Positions 1 through 11,647 are shown, numbered from the stretch's first letter. The stretch: 64,000 nt of DNA from Carposina sasakii (GCA_014607495.2 CP053170.1:9362001-9426000), one strand, 5' to 3'. The notes: generated by a model not told the origin, from the sequence alone. Translations and numbers: made by a program.

Positions 1-413
1 TATTACTGTTAACACTATCTGTGGGGAATTATTATTAGCATAGTTTTAAGTCATATTTGTTATTTATTGTTACTAGAAATTTCGCTGTTAGTCCTCATAG
101 AAAGCAATAAATAAACAAACACTTTTTCAGATAAGTGGAGAGCAATAAGCTAGAGAAAAGAAATAGCAAGTAGCTCCCAGCGACTCTTAAGTACTCTGAA
201 GTACCACCCAAGTCATTCTCCTCACAAGACACTCAGAATATTTACAATATAGGTACAATACAATAACCTTTATTTGCACAAAATATTGGTATTACATTGA
301 ATACATTATAATTATGTAATATCTGGTACGCAAAACTTCAAACCTATAGAAGTGAAATACAACAAAAGAAAAAAAAACTACATAGAATTCATATACCATT
401 TCAATGTTAACTC
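1..413. other. AT-rich stretch, no feature seen
   Basis: Lies 3' of gene 1 exon 4, so it should be part of gene 1 intron 4. No exon 5-like sequence or repeat is recognisable on either strand. Confidence 0.5.
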
Positions 414-503
414 TTAGGTCATTTTAGCTTTAAGAAATTCCTCAATAATGTAGAATACGCCGTCTATTAATAACTCATGTACCCTTTTTTTAAAATGACT
501 TAC

Positions 504-3316
504 CCGAGTACTACCCCACCCCATGACAATCATGAGGTCCCCTTGTTGCACAGAAAAGCCCAGAGCTGGTAGATTTATCACAGCAATGGTACGGCCAAGG
601 GGCAAGGGTCTGTCCAGGCGCACCAAAGACCAGTCACGATCGTAGTAGCGCCTGTAGAAACCTTCGTCAGCGATGAACACCTGCGCATAGAGGAATAAGC
701 GTGCTAATGTCATACTAACTGCCTCGATGCACCATTAGACTTTCCAGTGCCTCGCAATTCCAGTCCTTGACACTTAAGATTGCGTAACTGTAATATACTA
801 CATTATTAATGTACTGTAATGTACAGTAATGCAATCCAAGGAATTGTGAGACACCGGAAAGTCTAATGCTGCATCGAGGCAATTAGTATGACATTGGCAC
901 TCTATGACTTCTTATTCCTTTATGACCTGGGTAAGAAATATAGTACGAGAATGTATAGTCTGGATTTCTTCTTTCCCTTCACACTCGCTTCCCGGTATTG
1001 GGGAGACTACTTTTCAGAGAAATATGGGATTTAGCTTTCATACATACCGCAACTCTTGGAAGCCAGAATAAACTGAGGCGACCAGAAATGTATAGGGTAG
1101 AAAATCCCGGGGACCTAACAAGTGACTTTATTAGTGACAGTGGACGCCCGCGACTCCGTCCGCGTGGACTACATAAAAACAAAATTTCGAAATTATCCGG
1201 GATAAAGACATTTTCCCGGGATAAAAAGTAGCCTATATGTTAAGTGGGACCTGTCACAATATATTCCGCCGTTTGTGAGATTAGCGTGTACAAACGCACA
1301 GACAAACAGACAAAAATTCGAAAAATCATTCTTTTAGGTACTAATTTCGTTGATAAAGGTCTCCTATAACATTTTTTTTCTCATATATCTTCCATGTACA
1401 GACAGCGATCCGTTACATTGTTATTATATGTATAGAAAGAAGATTATCTATTTAGGTATAATATAGCAACTTCTTCCGCATAGACTACAGAATGTAACCT
1501 ATAATACTCGTAGGAATGCTAACTACATGCAAAAATTCAAGATCATTTGGTGAAATAACAAAGCGTGAGGAGGTTACAAACAAACAACTTACTTTTGCGT
1601 TTATAATATTAATTGGAATATGTTGTAATGTAAGTAAGATTACTAGTTTTGGAAATAAAGAAACTGTGAAAATCTGTCAACTTACTCTGTTCATCATTGC
1701 AACATAACCGTCTTTATTGTAAAATGAGCTTCCTGCTCGAACTAAGAATCTTCTCAATTTGCCTCTAACATTATCCAAAACACTGTAAAATAAAACAATT
1801 AAAAATATGTAATCATCATCATCATTCTCAGCCATGAGATGTCCAGGTCTCCCCACCCATTGGGGGTTTGTACCGTAACCCGCTACTCTGGTCCAATGCG
1901 GGTTGGCGGGTGGCCCGTTTATTATTCTGCAAGTGCACCACGAGCAGGTGAGGATATACTTAGATACGATCTAATTTTTGCGTATAAAGAAGAGACCTTT
2001 GCTACAGTTTTCAACTCGGGATGCATGAAACTGCATGTTTACTAATATTAGGTACTGTAATAAAAAAAATCACATATTTCACAACACATTAGTCCCACGC
2101 TACTCGTAAAATCCATAGAAACTTCTATGGTAATGCAACGGTAAATAAATAATCTGCTTTCTGTCTGAAATTTCTCAACAATTTTTCTATAATACCCTAA
2201 ACGTGTTCCACTGCTGGGTAAAGGCCTCCCCTATTTGGGCCCACGCTTCTCTTGTTCCCGCTATAGTGACCCCCTCTGGCTGAAACTTATCCAGGTCGTC
2301 TCTCCATTTTCTCCTAGGTCTTCCTCTACGCCAGTTTCAGTCTATCGGCACCCAATCTTTGCCCATCGGCCTGGGTGCAGTCGACATACGTGTCCGGCCC
2401 AGTTCCACTTCCATACTATTCTAACATTTCTCACATGTAAGTACTTACTCGGCAACGCAATGCGCAGAACTGAGTATCCATTGCTCGTCTAGTACGGACC
2501 CGCCACACCATTGCTTTCCGTCCCTAATGATTGCAACCATGAACGGATACACGCTAATACTAGTCTCCATCCCACCAACGATTCGCCGCGATGAATAAGC
2601 GTTAACTGCCCAATCACTTTTGTTACTATCCCGTGTTTCTGTAAATTAATATTTTAAGTATTAAAATCTAAGAATCTTATTTCCTGTAGCGGGGTTTCAC
2701 TAGAATACATCAGCTGCATATCCTTCCGTGCATGTCGTAAGATCCGACTAAGGGACTCGGGCATTATCTCACGCGATAATTTAGCAGCTTGCCATTGATC
2801 ATTTACATCTGCCCTCACTATGCTTGACATGGCCGTGATATCTCCTTTATGTTCCGTAGTTCTGACTATCTCATTTCATTATTTGAATATGTCTTCATTG
2901 ACCACATAATTTTTAAATTTATATTTATTGTAACCATCAACGCATTAGTCCACTCCGATCAAATGATCCGGCTCCAAATAACACTAGCATAAATAGTAAT
3001 CGTTACCATTACCTGGCTCTGAAAAATTATTGACAATTTGAAATCTCATCTTTTTATCATTGACGAATGAAAATTTATCTTCAAGTGCCTTTTTGATTTC
3101 AGTTTCATGTTTCAGCTCACTATTATTAAATGTATACTTATCTACTTTAGCATTAGGCTCGTCTCCTATAATTTTAATGGTACCTTTAACTGATAACGAT
3201 TTCTGTGGTTGTTTCGTTTTCGTGTAAACTTCATTGATCAGACAGTTAAGTGATTGTATTATAAAAATTAATCTTAAAATTTTAAAATAAACAATCATGC
3301 TTTCGATTTTGTTCAC
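504..3316 (-). CDS. Serine protease gene 1, partial: exons 1-4 of the trypsin-like paralogue
   Basis: Exons read on the minus strand: 3013-3316, 2449-2638, 1686-1782 and 504-680. All junctions are GT..AG and the phases (1, 2, 0, 0) match the three paralogues to the right. The protein starts with a short hydrophobic signal segment (the Met at 3298 may be the true start) and a charged pro-region ending in 'SEPG'. An activation site SSRR|IVGG follows at about residue 120, then the catalytic His in SSAHC (about H161) and the catalytic Asp in DRDWSLVRL (about D213). Exons 5-8, which carry the active-site Ser and the C-terminal extension, lie beyond the left edge, so catalytic competence cannot be judged. 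Exon 1 resembles gene 4 exon 1 ('KHE.EIK..LE.K..F.NDKK..F.I') more than those of genes 2 and 3. A secreted, Arg-activated zymogen is the family inference; the substrate is unknown. Confidence 0.85.
686..925. mobile_element. Fold-back MITE, family with 'CATAGAGGAATAAG' ends, in gene 1 intron 3
   Basis: The two halves are inverted copies of each other (CATAGAGGAATAAG..GCCTCGATGC.. against ..GCATCGAGGC..CTTATTCCTTTATG), so the whole element can fold into one hairpin. The left end is only 5 bp from gene 1 exon 4 and supplies its pyrimidine tract. A second copy lies at 7750-7970. Confidence 0.75.
1138..1440 (-). mobile_element. Helitron-like non-autonomous repeat (Lep1-type), in gene 1 intron 3
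   Basis: Starts TGGACGCCCGCGACTCCGTC with the typical core 'AAATTATCCGGGATAAA..TTTTCCCGGGATAAAA' and the subfamily end TCCGTTACATTG..ATATGTATAGAA. At least a dozen copies in this window share this layout; intact ends read CTAGT, as expected for a Helitron 3' terminus. Confidence 0.6.
1812..1935 (-). repeat. LINE 3'-end fragment, in gene 1 intron 2
   Basis: The run ATCATCATCATCATTCTCAG is the complement of the (GATGAT)n tail seen on RTE-type elements elsewhere, followed by GC-rich LINE-like sequence. No ORF survives. Confidence 0.45.
2205..2435 (-). repeat. Degenerate non-LTR retrotransposon fragment, in gene 1 intron 2
   Basis: The minus strand resembles the C-terminal end of a LINE ORF and its tail (GTTCCACTGCTGGGTAAAGG is the typical complement). 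It is GC-richer than its surroundings and broken. Confidence 0.5.
2690..2880 (-). repeat. SINE-like repeat, 'GCATGTCGTAAGAGTCGACT' family, in gene 1 intron 1
   Basis: Contains CATCAGCTGCAT..TTCCGTGCATGTCGTAAG and a downstream block about the 'catgctaaacgtggc..gatctcctttatgatcc' end. At least ten copies of this 250-300 bp repeat occur in the window, in both orientations. Confidence 0.65.
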
Positions 3317-3465
3317 ATTTTCATGCGAAGATTTATGTTGGTATGTGAAATTAATTGGTTACAGTAATTAAGTGTTGTGCATTTTTATTGATGGTTGATT
3401 GATGATTGTATGGTTTGACAATATTTGTCTGTTGAGTTTCTTGCACGTACATAATGTCATATTAT

Positions 3466-3922
3466 ACAGGGTATTTGTGACAGCCAGGCAAATATTGATA
3501 TGGTGACTTCAGACCATGATTCTGAGATGAAAACCAGTGAAAATTTTCACAGGAAAATTACAAAATTTTCCGATTAAAAAAAAATAGTGTGGTTCATTTA
3601 CGTAGGCCTTAAATAATGACTTAAAAACAAAATTTTAACCTATGGATGATAAAAAAAAAGTTGCTCTCAAAAAAGTTCAATTAACTGATCAACCCTAAAG
3701 GAGAGTCACAAGTGTTACAAAAAACAGCAATGTATAACACAATAACCAATAAGCCCATTTAACTAGTCCAGGTTCACCCGATACAATTGGCGCGGAAAGC
3801 AAACATTGCGTATAATCAAATCAAAAAATAATTTCCTGCGAGTAATAACACTGTCGTATAACTCAAAACAATGTTACTCGTTCAGTATCTCAGTATTTGC
3901 CTGGCTGTCACACACACCCTGT
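3466..3922 (+). mobile_element. TA-flanked MITE, 'CAGGGTGTTTGTGACAGCC' family, full length
   Basis: The ends CAGGGTATTTGTGACAGCCA and TGGCTGTCACACACACCCTG are inverted copies bounded by TA. The interior has no ORF. It ends 150 bp upstream of the gene 1 start. Other copies: 14553-15031 and 30927-31350. Confidence 0.7.
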
Positions 3923-3929
3923 ATACAGA

Positions 3930-4020
3930 CAGTGTAACAGAAGGGGTATGTTAAGCGAACACTTATGAAAATAGCCTAAATCGGAAACCAAGAGACTCGA
4001 AATCACATGTATATTTTTCA
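3930..4020 (+). repeat. Fragment of the 'GTAACAGAAGGGGTATG' fold-back MITE
   Basis: Shares GTAACAGAAGGGGTATGTTA and GACTCGAAATCACATG with the full-length copy at 41526-41799; interrupted by the Helitron-like repeat at 4022. Confidence 0.6.
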
Positions 4021-4021
4021 C

Positions 4022-4259
4022 CGGTGGACGCCCGCGGCTTCGTCCGCGTGGACTGCAGAAAAAACAAAATGTCGAAATTATCCGGTATAAAAATATTTCC
4101 CCAGGATAAAATGTAGCCTATGTGTTAACCCCGGGTGTCAGCTAATTCCATACGAAATTTTATTAAAATCGCTTCAGCCGTTTTTACGTGAAAAAGAGAA
4201 ACAAACATCCATCCATCCATCCATACTTACAAACTTTCGCGTTTATAATATTAGTAGGG
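4022..4259 (-). mobile_element. Helitron-like repeat, gene 1 / gene 2 intergenic
   Basis: TGGACGCCCGCGGCTTCGTC start, conserved GTCAGCTAATTCCATAC core, and TTATAATATTAGTAGGG end with an internal (ATCC)n run. Confidence 0.6.
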
Positions 4260-4792
4260 TGGTTGTACCTTGGCACAGATTAGGGGGTAATCTGTGACCT
4301 ATGGACATTACTGAGTTAAATGTGATTAAAATTTGAAGTCTTAAATTTTGTGAGTGGGTTTTCAATAGCGGGCTATTTTCATAGCACTTCGCTTAAAATA
4401 CCCTTATTGTACTTCAAAATTTTACTATATTTCCATATTTGCGGTTATTTATTTCCAAATGCATATGGTCTAGGAGTAGAATACTAATAATATACTTGAA
4501 AAAAATAAAATAAAATATAGGTAGATTATTTTCTAATAAAGGTCATTCTATCCAAATTGGTTGAAATACAAGAAATAGGAAAAACCACATTTATTCATAG
4601 ATTACTAGAAAAACTTATTTCTATTTACAGTTATTTTGATTATTGTCTAGCGATTAAAATTGTTCCATCATGTTCTTCGGTGTTCGTTTTCCTTACATGA
4701 TTTTCAAATTATCAATGTTGAAACTATTTTTCTCCACGGTTCACAAGTACAATACTGGGTAAGAAAATAAAGACAAAGAAGATTACAAATAA
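4260..4792. other. AT-rich intergenic DNA between gene 1 and gene 2
   Basis: Only a 45-bp fragment of the GTAACA-family MITE at about 4362-4406 is recognised. The remainder shows no ORF or repeat. Confidence 0.45.
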
Positions 4793-4798
4793 TTTATT
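4793..4798 (-). terminator. Poly(A) signal of gene 2
   Basis: AATAAA on the minus strand about 115 nt past the stop codon at 4914. Confidence 0.45.
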
Positions 4799-4913
4799 TA
4801 CTAAGTCATTATTAAGGCCGACTTGCACCGCAAAACATCTACGCTTACGCTTCCACACACACCTTTGTTAAACATCAAACTGAATACATTCAAGCAATTG
4901 AAACAAGCTGGCC

Positions 4914-7900
4914 TTACTGTAAAATTGTTTCAATAATATCATCAATATTAAGTCTACGGACTCCAGTACTGGGAAAATGCTCTTCTGGAGACATGGTTTG
5001 TGCAACTTCATGCAGCGTCAGGGTGCTAAGTAAGTAATCTGTTTCGTCAGTTTCATTAACTATAATCCTATCGTGTATTAGATTAGTGAGATTAATTTCA
5101 TCTACAGCTTGAGCATCCGTATTGGATATTGATCTCCTAGCTTCTGCTATAGGTCGTAAGAAAAGACCGTCTACTGACATTCTTTCTTTCAGTCTTATTT
5201 TAAGTAACGTATTGTTTGTCAAATCCGCTCTGAGTCTGTCTTTTATAGCAAACGCCTTTCCTAAGAAACTGGAACAGAAAATACAACAAAAATATTGATG
5301 GCATCTACAGTGTTAGAAGAAAAATTGTCATAAAATTTATAAAAATTGTTTCCACCGAAACGTAGAGATACTTTTATCAAATAGGTAACAGCAATCTACC
5401 TATATAGTTAGAGATACCAAACATTGGTTATAAACAGTGGTCGGAGTAGGTATATTGAATTAAGGTCATTGACATTAAACGTATATGTTAATATGGATAC
5501 GCCTCCGAGTTTCCGGATTATTATGATAAAAATAAAATAAAAATACCGAAACTTCGAAATTATTACATGAAACTAGTTAAAAATGTATCAATACTCTCAA
5601 CGCTATGCTGCTAGTTTTTGGAAACTCCGGTACATTCCGGAAAAAATGCATGTCCATGACGCAAGTATGTAAAATCAATATACCTACTCCGACCACTGGT
5701 TATAAAAGTACCCAATGAATTCTACCCAATATGGCGGAAGATTACATTTAAGCATGAAACTTTTTACACGCCATAACGATAGCGACTCGCAAACAAAAAG
5801 CAACTGTCTTGTTACAGTACAAGTAGCATGACCTGCGAAACACGATATAATAATCCGATTTATCGACATTAATCCTGTCAAAATACTATAAATATAGCTC
5901 CCATGTTGAATTTTGTATACAAACGATACGATATTCACGATGCATGGTCATGCTAGGGGGGCTGATCACATATTTTCCCGCTATGCTAAACGTGGCTGAG
6001 GGATTTTTATTATGATCCTACAATACCGGCTACCCCATTTTAGGAAACAAACAAGTACATACTGATGAAGTTCCCTTTCCAATCTTCTCATCTCGTCTAT
6101 CTTGGGCCTTAATTCCGGTATAGTATATGCCTCGTTTTCGAATATCACATGCTCGGCCCACCACGACAAAAACTCCGTTCTAGAATATACTCCTAGAATA
6201 AAATAAAATATTCCATCAGAATTTAAAGCAATGTTGCACTGGCTACTTTCAGGTAAATCATGAAAGTCCAGCCAGGTGGACCGATGACTTAAAGAGGGTG
6301 GCTGGTAGTGATTGGTTGGTGAAAACAGCAGATCGAGCCATGTGGCGTGCTCTGGTGGAGGCCTACGTCTAGCAGTGGAATGTAATAGGCCGAGGACTCT
6401 GTGAACCATGTCGCCTTTTTGCAAAAACAACGCGATATTTCATAAACCACTATTTTGTAAGATGTCACGTTTTTCTTGTAAAGATGTGTTGATTTGGATG
6501 TATAATTGGACTTATCTACATGATAATAAAATGTGAGTAAGCTATACTTAATTATATTGTCGTGGTTTTATGTCGACTAAACGAATTTTCATGCCATTCG
6601 TTATTTACCGTAAAAATCTCTAGGGTTCTATCCCGTTCTCATCATGTTACTAGAAATACATATCAATGAATAGAGTGACCAATTGATAATACCTGGTGCT
6701 TCCATCTCTCCGCAACTAGCGTTGCCAACAGACACGATGCCCACTTGCAGTCCCTTAGAGATCAGTGGACCACCGGTATCAAACTGAATGGATGAATGAA
6801 ACATCATCAATAAATCATCATTATCATCATCAGCTATTTAACGGACGAGGCTCTGACGCTAAAAGCTTATAATATTTTTATTGGATTTGTTACCGGTCGC
6901 TATATTGTTGTATCTGTGCCCGAAAAGCGGCAATAGGCTCACCATTTACCACGTGGGACTTTATAGGCTAACTGGTGAAAAGTGGGTGTGCAAATCGCAC
7001 ATTTCTGCCCAACCACCTTAGGAGCTAATGGACGTTACAATATGTATGACCCCAGAATCAGAACTGCTGGTAAAGCAATACACCCACGACGCAAGGCCAT
7101 AGAGATCTTAGTGGGGGAATGTTGTACTAAAGTGGGAGAGGATATGCGTGTACTGGGAATGAGTAATGAGATTACGGAAAAAAGGGATGAATGGTAGAAA
7201 AATACAAATTGCGCCGACCTTAAGTAGAATGAGAGCAGGGCAGGATGAAGAAGAGATAGATATAGAAAACTAAATAGAAAATGATTCGTCACTCTAAAAC
7301 ATGGAGTAGAATTATTTTAAACAGTGGCCATGTTAAATACTTTCTATTTTTTGTGTATCTATATTGTGCTTCCTGTAAATATGTCACTATAGCTAGGGTT
7401 AACTGGTAGAAAATACTATGTAGCATTAAGTTCGCTTGTGTACTGTTTTTTTTTTCTCTTTTTTTTAGTACAATAAAGAGTTTTATATCTATCTGTATAA
7501 TTATCTAAATACTCACTTTACAAACGTCTCTGCCGCCACCAGGCGGCTCTTCCCATCTAGCACATACGTTGCTTTTATGAATATCTATATGCCAATACTC
7601 GTAGTATTTCATACATAAAGTGTTATCTATGGCATACACTGGTGCGAACGTAAGACGTGGAGGGATTATACCATCACCAGTTGTCTGGAATCATGAAAGA
7701 ATACAAGACAAGGTCCCAGGGGACATAATTTGTAAACCCCTGGCCAAAGCATAGAGGAATAAGATATAATAGATGCTAATGTCCCTGCTAACAGCCTCGA
7801 TGCACCTTGAGACTTGCCAGTACCTCATACCCTCATACCTCGTTCCAGTCTTTGACCTTGTAATATTATTGTACATTATAGTAATGCAATCTAACTGTCA

Positions 7901-10900
7901 AGGACTGGAACTATGAGGTACCGGCAAGTCTTAAGATGCATCGAGTTAGTAGGGACATTGGCACTCTATTATACAGGTGTTTTTCGTTGCCACAGTTTAC
8001 GAAATCTATACATGAAATAAATTAAGTTTATGCCAAAAAAAAATGCTGGGAAACAATTTAAATTCTTTTTGTCAATTTTTTATTGACATGTTCACGCAAA
8101 ATTTATAGTGTCGCGTGTTTGTGTCAGTATTCTTATGGGCAGTTTTAAGTTTTTATACCTGGAAAATGTTTGATTCACGCGTCTACGTGAATTTATGTAA
8201 AATAATGCAATGAAAGTTGTTTCTTTTTACCTATATAGTTTCGTGTCAAAAGATAATCAGTAGTTTTTGATAGACCTTATATATTAAAATGGGGTGTGAG
8301 TGGCTTCGACTAATACCTTAAGACCCGAAGTCACTCTGCTATTTAACGGACGATGCTCTGCCGCTAATAGCTTATAATACCAATTTAGAATAACACGGAA
8401 ACATTTCCCATTGGATTCGTTACCGATCACTAGAGTGTTGTGTTTATGCCCGAAAAGCGGATATAGGTTCAGCCCTTACCACGTGGGACTTAATAGGCTA
8501 ACTGGGTGTTAATGCTAAAAGTGGGTGTGTAATTTGGACACTTCTGCCCAACTGCTTTGGGGGATAATGGGCGTGACTACATGTATGTAAATATATAGAA
8601 TATCTGTCAAATAAAACTGAGTATAGCTTTTTTTTACAATTAGCTAGGCAAACATTTGACCGCCATCGTGCCTGATGTTAAGCAAGATGCGGCCTAGGGT
8701 GCTACATGTTTGCCTAGAAAGTGACTATTCACTCTAGCTTTGAAGAGACCATTATTAGATTTATTCTGTAATGATTAGATAACGTTAAGGTGACTCCGTG
8801 CTCAATAATAATTCCAAAACGCATGTACCTACTGAGTTTTTTATTAAAGTTTCGTGAAAGTTTTACGCAATTTGCGAGTCCCACGGATTTCTTGAAAAAT
8901 TTTATTACTTGATCGGGCGAAATTTATAGTGTCCAGTGTTTATGCTAGTTTTTTCATAGACAGATATTGATTATTGCTCGTGAAAAAATCTTGCTACGCG
9001 CGTCTATGTGCATTTATGCAGAAAAACGCAGTCTATTTATTCAACTTTGGACCCTAATATCTTGGGAACCAGATACTTCCCAGGCATGCTTCCATGGAGA
9101 AAAATGATCGTGATGATGAGGAGATTCCGTAGATTTCGGGAACGTTGATGACCAAAAATCACCCTGTATATTTGACACTAGTGGACGCCTGCAACTTCGT
9201 CCGCGCCCGATCGTACATACTGGAGAACAAACAAAATGTCGAAATTATATGATACCTACGGGCAGACATAGGGTGGTACAAATTCTACTCTGCCGGCACC
9301 ACGCGGCCAAGCTTTATTATTGTGAAGTTTCATTAAAATACATTCAGTAGTTTTTGGTTTGGTTTGGTTGGTTTAGTGCTCGGGAAATAGATCGGCAGGA
9401 AGTGCATTCCACTCCTTAGCCGTTCTATTACAAACGAGTTTGCATAACGTTTGATGCGGATGGGTGGGATATCAACAACATAAGGGTGATACGCTAGTCT
9501 GCCTCTAGTATCCCGATGGTGAAAAGGTGAAATTTAAAGCTTTTTATTAGTAGCACGATGTGTGTGAATAATGTTAGCTTACCACCAAGCTTCCCCATCC
9601 CATTGTGACCATAAAGTCTCCTGGCTGGATGGACAGTCCTTTGGCAGGGAGATTGATCACAGCAATCTTGCGGCCAATAGGTAGAGGTCTGTCGAGACGT
9701 ATCAGGGCCCAGTCACGATCACGTGACCTTGGGAAATAACCCTCGTCAGCAAGGAATATCTGAAAAATACACGATGGACTCTCCTACGTTTATACTCCGT
9801 AACCAAGTACCAAGAAATGGAGCCCTTATAGATTCGACATGTCTAAACTTGTCTAAATCAAGAAATCAAATCATTTTTCGACATGAAAGCATCTTCAACT
9901 TATTTTATATTATTATTTTACTTTCTGTATTTGTTACGGTTTGCTAAGCACAAATTGGCGTTTTGGGACTTTGTGGTCATCACCACCGTGAAACTAATAT
10001 AGTTATAATAGCCTTAAGACGAAAGCTAGGAAAACTACTTAAAGCTGTTCTCCTTGTGTTAAAACGAACATTGGATTTGACATACTCGTACCGTATGATT
10101 CTACTATTTTTACTACTTAATACTTTTTCTCTCCGACCATTTGTATGGCACATGAACTTTCTTTCGAAACAATAGAAACTAAATAGGTAGTTGAAACTTC
10201 CCTTTCCTGTATTGAGATTATTTTTGTTTTCATTTTCCCGTTCTTTCTTACTTCTTCCTACATTCTACTTGGTTCAGTTACCATTATTTTTAAACTCTTT
10301 GCTCGTATAGATTGTTACTCTAATCAACAACGTACCCTATTTAAATTAGCAAGGTAACCTAATTTGTTATTATAAACGCTGCCAGCTCGAACATAGAATC
10401 TTTTCAATCTCCTTACATTATTATCGAGAATTCTGAAATATATGAAATTATAGATACAAATTAGTATTTTGATCAGTAGGGTGAGCATGAAACCTTTATA
10501 CGCGATGTAACGCCATCGACTTGCAAGTAATACTCGTATCTATTATATTTGATAGTGTGACGATAGCGTTACGAACTATCAAGAGGTTCGTGCTTGCCTT
10601 ACAGACTACAAAAATATAATTAATAAAGAGCACGTCGCAATTGTTTATTAAAAAGCTGTCATGCTGCAAATAAGACTTATTCAATTTATAAAGAACACGA
10701 AAGATACAGACGGATTTTTAAAATTGGTTGTGAGCTGGCATAGGTCTATGCTCATAACCAATTAAAATAGTCTCCCGTATTGAAATTGGCCTTTAGTCAT
10801 GTGTGATACTCAAAATCTGTATAGTTGGACAGGTTGGATTCTCTAAATTCTTTAAATTGAAGTCTTACGGCTCTACGCAATGCGCCGCAGTGAGTAGCCA

Positions 10901-11647
10901 TTGCTCGTCCATCACTGTTGCACCACACCACTGTCTTTTGTCCCTCTTCATGGCAACCATGAATGGGTACACGTTGATGCTGGTGTGTATGCCGGCCATG
11001 ATACGTCTGGTTGGCCTTGGAATGGTTGTAACTGAAAGGTGGTGGTTGGATACGGTGTTAGGTATTATTTTTGTCAGACACTTTACAACACATTAACTTA
11101 GTCTCTCACATCCCTGTCTTGTGTGGGTAGTAGGCAATGGTATACAAATACATAGATAAGTATAGAAACATCCATGTTTACACCTACTGGGAATCGAACC
11201 CAGGTCCTACGGCGCGGCGGATTGGGTTACTATTAAACAGGATTAACGTCTCTATTCAGCTCCCTGTAATATAATGCTACCAAATTTATGGCCGTATTTT
11301 CATATTTTTAGCACGTTTACTTATATCAGTGCTAATTTAGGGCCGATTTATATAATAGTCAGATAGCCTATCTGAAGGATAACGTTGATGCTGTCTCTAT
11401 CTTGATCAAGTTTTAGAAAGAAAGCATCCAGTTTATCCTTACTTAACTTACCAGCTTGTGGATAGCTATGTACAACCTGAAACCGTCTAGTTTTGTAACT
11501 CTCTTGCAATTCTAATTGCTTTTCATATACTTCATTGGCTCGTCTAATACGCTCCATTTCATTTTGCTCAGGGTCTTCGAACTGTGAATTTCCCTGACTG
11601 ATTATGTAGAAAAATATTTGTGTGATTGGAAGGAAATGCAAAATCAT
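4914..11647 (-). CDS. Serine protease homologue gene 2 (probable pseudoprotease, catalytic Ser to Thr), 8 exons
   Basis: Exons: 11452-11647, 10869-11031, 10336-10432, 9583-9759, 7517-7684, 6693-6783, 6063-6192 and 4914-5268. They join in frame to 458 residues plus stop. Residues 1 to about 20 form a signal peptide (MILHFLPITQIFFYI). An acidic/basic pro-region ends in TRR|IMAG (cleavage after about R75). Catalytic His is in TAAHC (H116) and Asp in DRDWALIRL (D168). The active-site motif, however, is FDTGGP, with Thr at about residue 270 where Ser is required; the preceding Asp is kept. Residue 189 (chymotrypsin numbering) is Asp, as in trypsins. The C-terminal extension from exons 7-8 carries DEINLTNLIHDRI and ends LNIDDIIETILQ. 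A TATA box lies about 85 nt upstream of the ATG and an AATAAA about 115 nt past the stop. No stop or frameshift interrupts it, so it looks like a maintained non-catalytic or altered-catalytic paralogue rather than a dead gene. Confidence 0.88.
5824..5954 (+). mobile_element. 131-bp MITE, 'TAGCATGACC' ends, in gene 2 intron 7
   Basis: Bounded by TAGCATGACC and its complement GGTCATGCTA; a 146-bp copy in the opposite orientation lies at 36389-36534 with the same 'TTTATCGACATT' interior. Confidence 0.65.
5960..6055 (-). repeat. SINE-like repeat fragment beside gene 2 exon 7
   Basis: CGCTATGCTAAACGTGGCTG and ATGATCCTACAATACCGGCT match the 'GCATGTCGTAAG' SINE-like family. It reaches to within 10 bp of the exon 7 donor. 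Confidence 0.5.
6259..6395 (+). repeat. RTE LINE 3'-end fragment, in gene 2 intron 6
   Basis: GGTGGACCGATGACTTAAAG through GTGGAGGCCTACGTCTAGCA is a decayed copy of the end of the RTE ORF also seen at 32138-32572. Confidence 0.65.
6833..7046 (+). repeat. Interspersed repeat, 'CCCGAAAAGCGG..CCACGTGGGACTT' family, in gene 2 intron 5
   Basis: Shares ATGCCCGAAAAGCGG-like, CCACGTGGGACTTTATAGGC and CTTCTGCCCAAC blocks with 8337-8590 and, inverted, 41815-41940. No ORF. Confidence 0.6.
7100..7290 (+). repeat. Degenerate LINE-like repeat fragment, in gene 2 intron 5
   Basis: GAATGAGTAATGAGATTACG and GGATGAATGG resemble the complement of 16,240-16,330 (TCCATTCATCCC..TCATCTCATTACTTTC). Too decayed to classify. 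Confidence 0.35.
7750..7970. mobile_element. Fold-back MITE, 'CATAGAGGAATAAG' family, in gene 2 intron 4
   Basis: Second copy of the element at 686-925: CATAGAGGAATAAG..GCCTCGATGCACCTTGAGAC folds onto GTCTTAAGATGCATCGAG..GGGACATTGGCACTC. Confidence 0.7.
7972..8215 (+). mobile_element. TA-flanked MITE, 'CAGGGTGTTTTTTCGTTGCC' family, 3'-truncated
   Basis: TACAGGTGTTTTTCGTTGCC start and the AAATTTATAGTGTC core match the full copies at 24826-25194, 51008-51394 and 58094-58483. Confidence 0.6.
8337..8590 (+). repeat. Interspersed repeat, 'CCACGTGGGACTT' family, in gene 2 intron 4
   Basis: Longest of three copies (others 6833-7046 and 41815-41940). Confidence 0.6.
8640..8735. repeat. Short repeat with inverted 'CTAGGCAAACATTTG' ends
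   Basis: CTAGGCAAACATTTGACCGC and ACATGTTTGCCTAG face each other around a GC-rich centre (GATGTTAAGCAAGATGCGGC). It has the look of a conserved interspersed element. Confidence 0.45.
8900..9170 (+). mobile_element. MITE, 'CAGGGTGTTTTTT' family, right half
   Basis: TTACTTGATCGGGCGAAATT through TGACCAAAAATCACCCTGTA; the left half is missing. Confidence 0.6.
9178..9360 (-). mobile_element. Helitron-like repeat interrupted by an RTE-tail SINE fragment
   Basis: ACTAGTGGACGCCTGCAACT begins a Helitron-like copy. From 9249 to 9312 it is replaced by GATACCTACGGGCAGACATA..CACCACGCGGCC, a piece of the RTE-tail SINE, and it resumes with GAAGTTTCATTAAAATACAT. A nested or rearranged insertion. Confidence 0.5.
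10484..10597 (+). mobile_element. Small MITE, 'AGCACGAACCT' ends, in gene 2 intron 2
   Basis: GAGCATGAAACCTTTATACG and CAAGAGGTTCGTGCTTGCC are imperfect inverted ends. Better-preserved copy at 28413-28522. Confidence 0.5.
10718..10766. repeat. Imperfect hairpin in gene 2 intron 2
   Basis: AATTGGTTGTGAGC pairs with GCTCATAACCAATT (13 of 14) around a short loop. Confidence 0.4.
11183..11245 (-). repeat. tRNA-derived SINE head, in gene 2 intron 1
   Basis: On the minus strand GGTTCGATTCCCAGTAGG is a good Pol III B box. The rest matches the head at 14284-14363 only loosely. Confidence 0.5.

Noticed and set aside
5981..6430. 149-codon minus-strand ORF
   Set aside because: Only 6063-6192 (gene 2 exon 7) is coding; flanks are RTE and SINE-like repeat.
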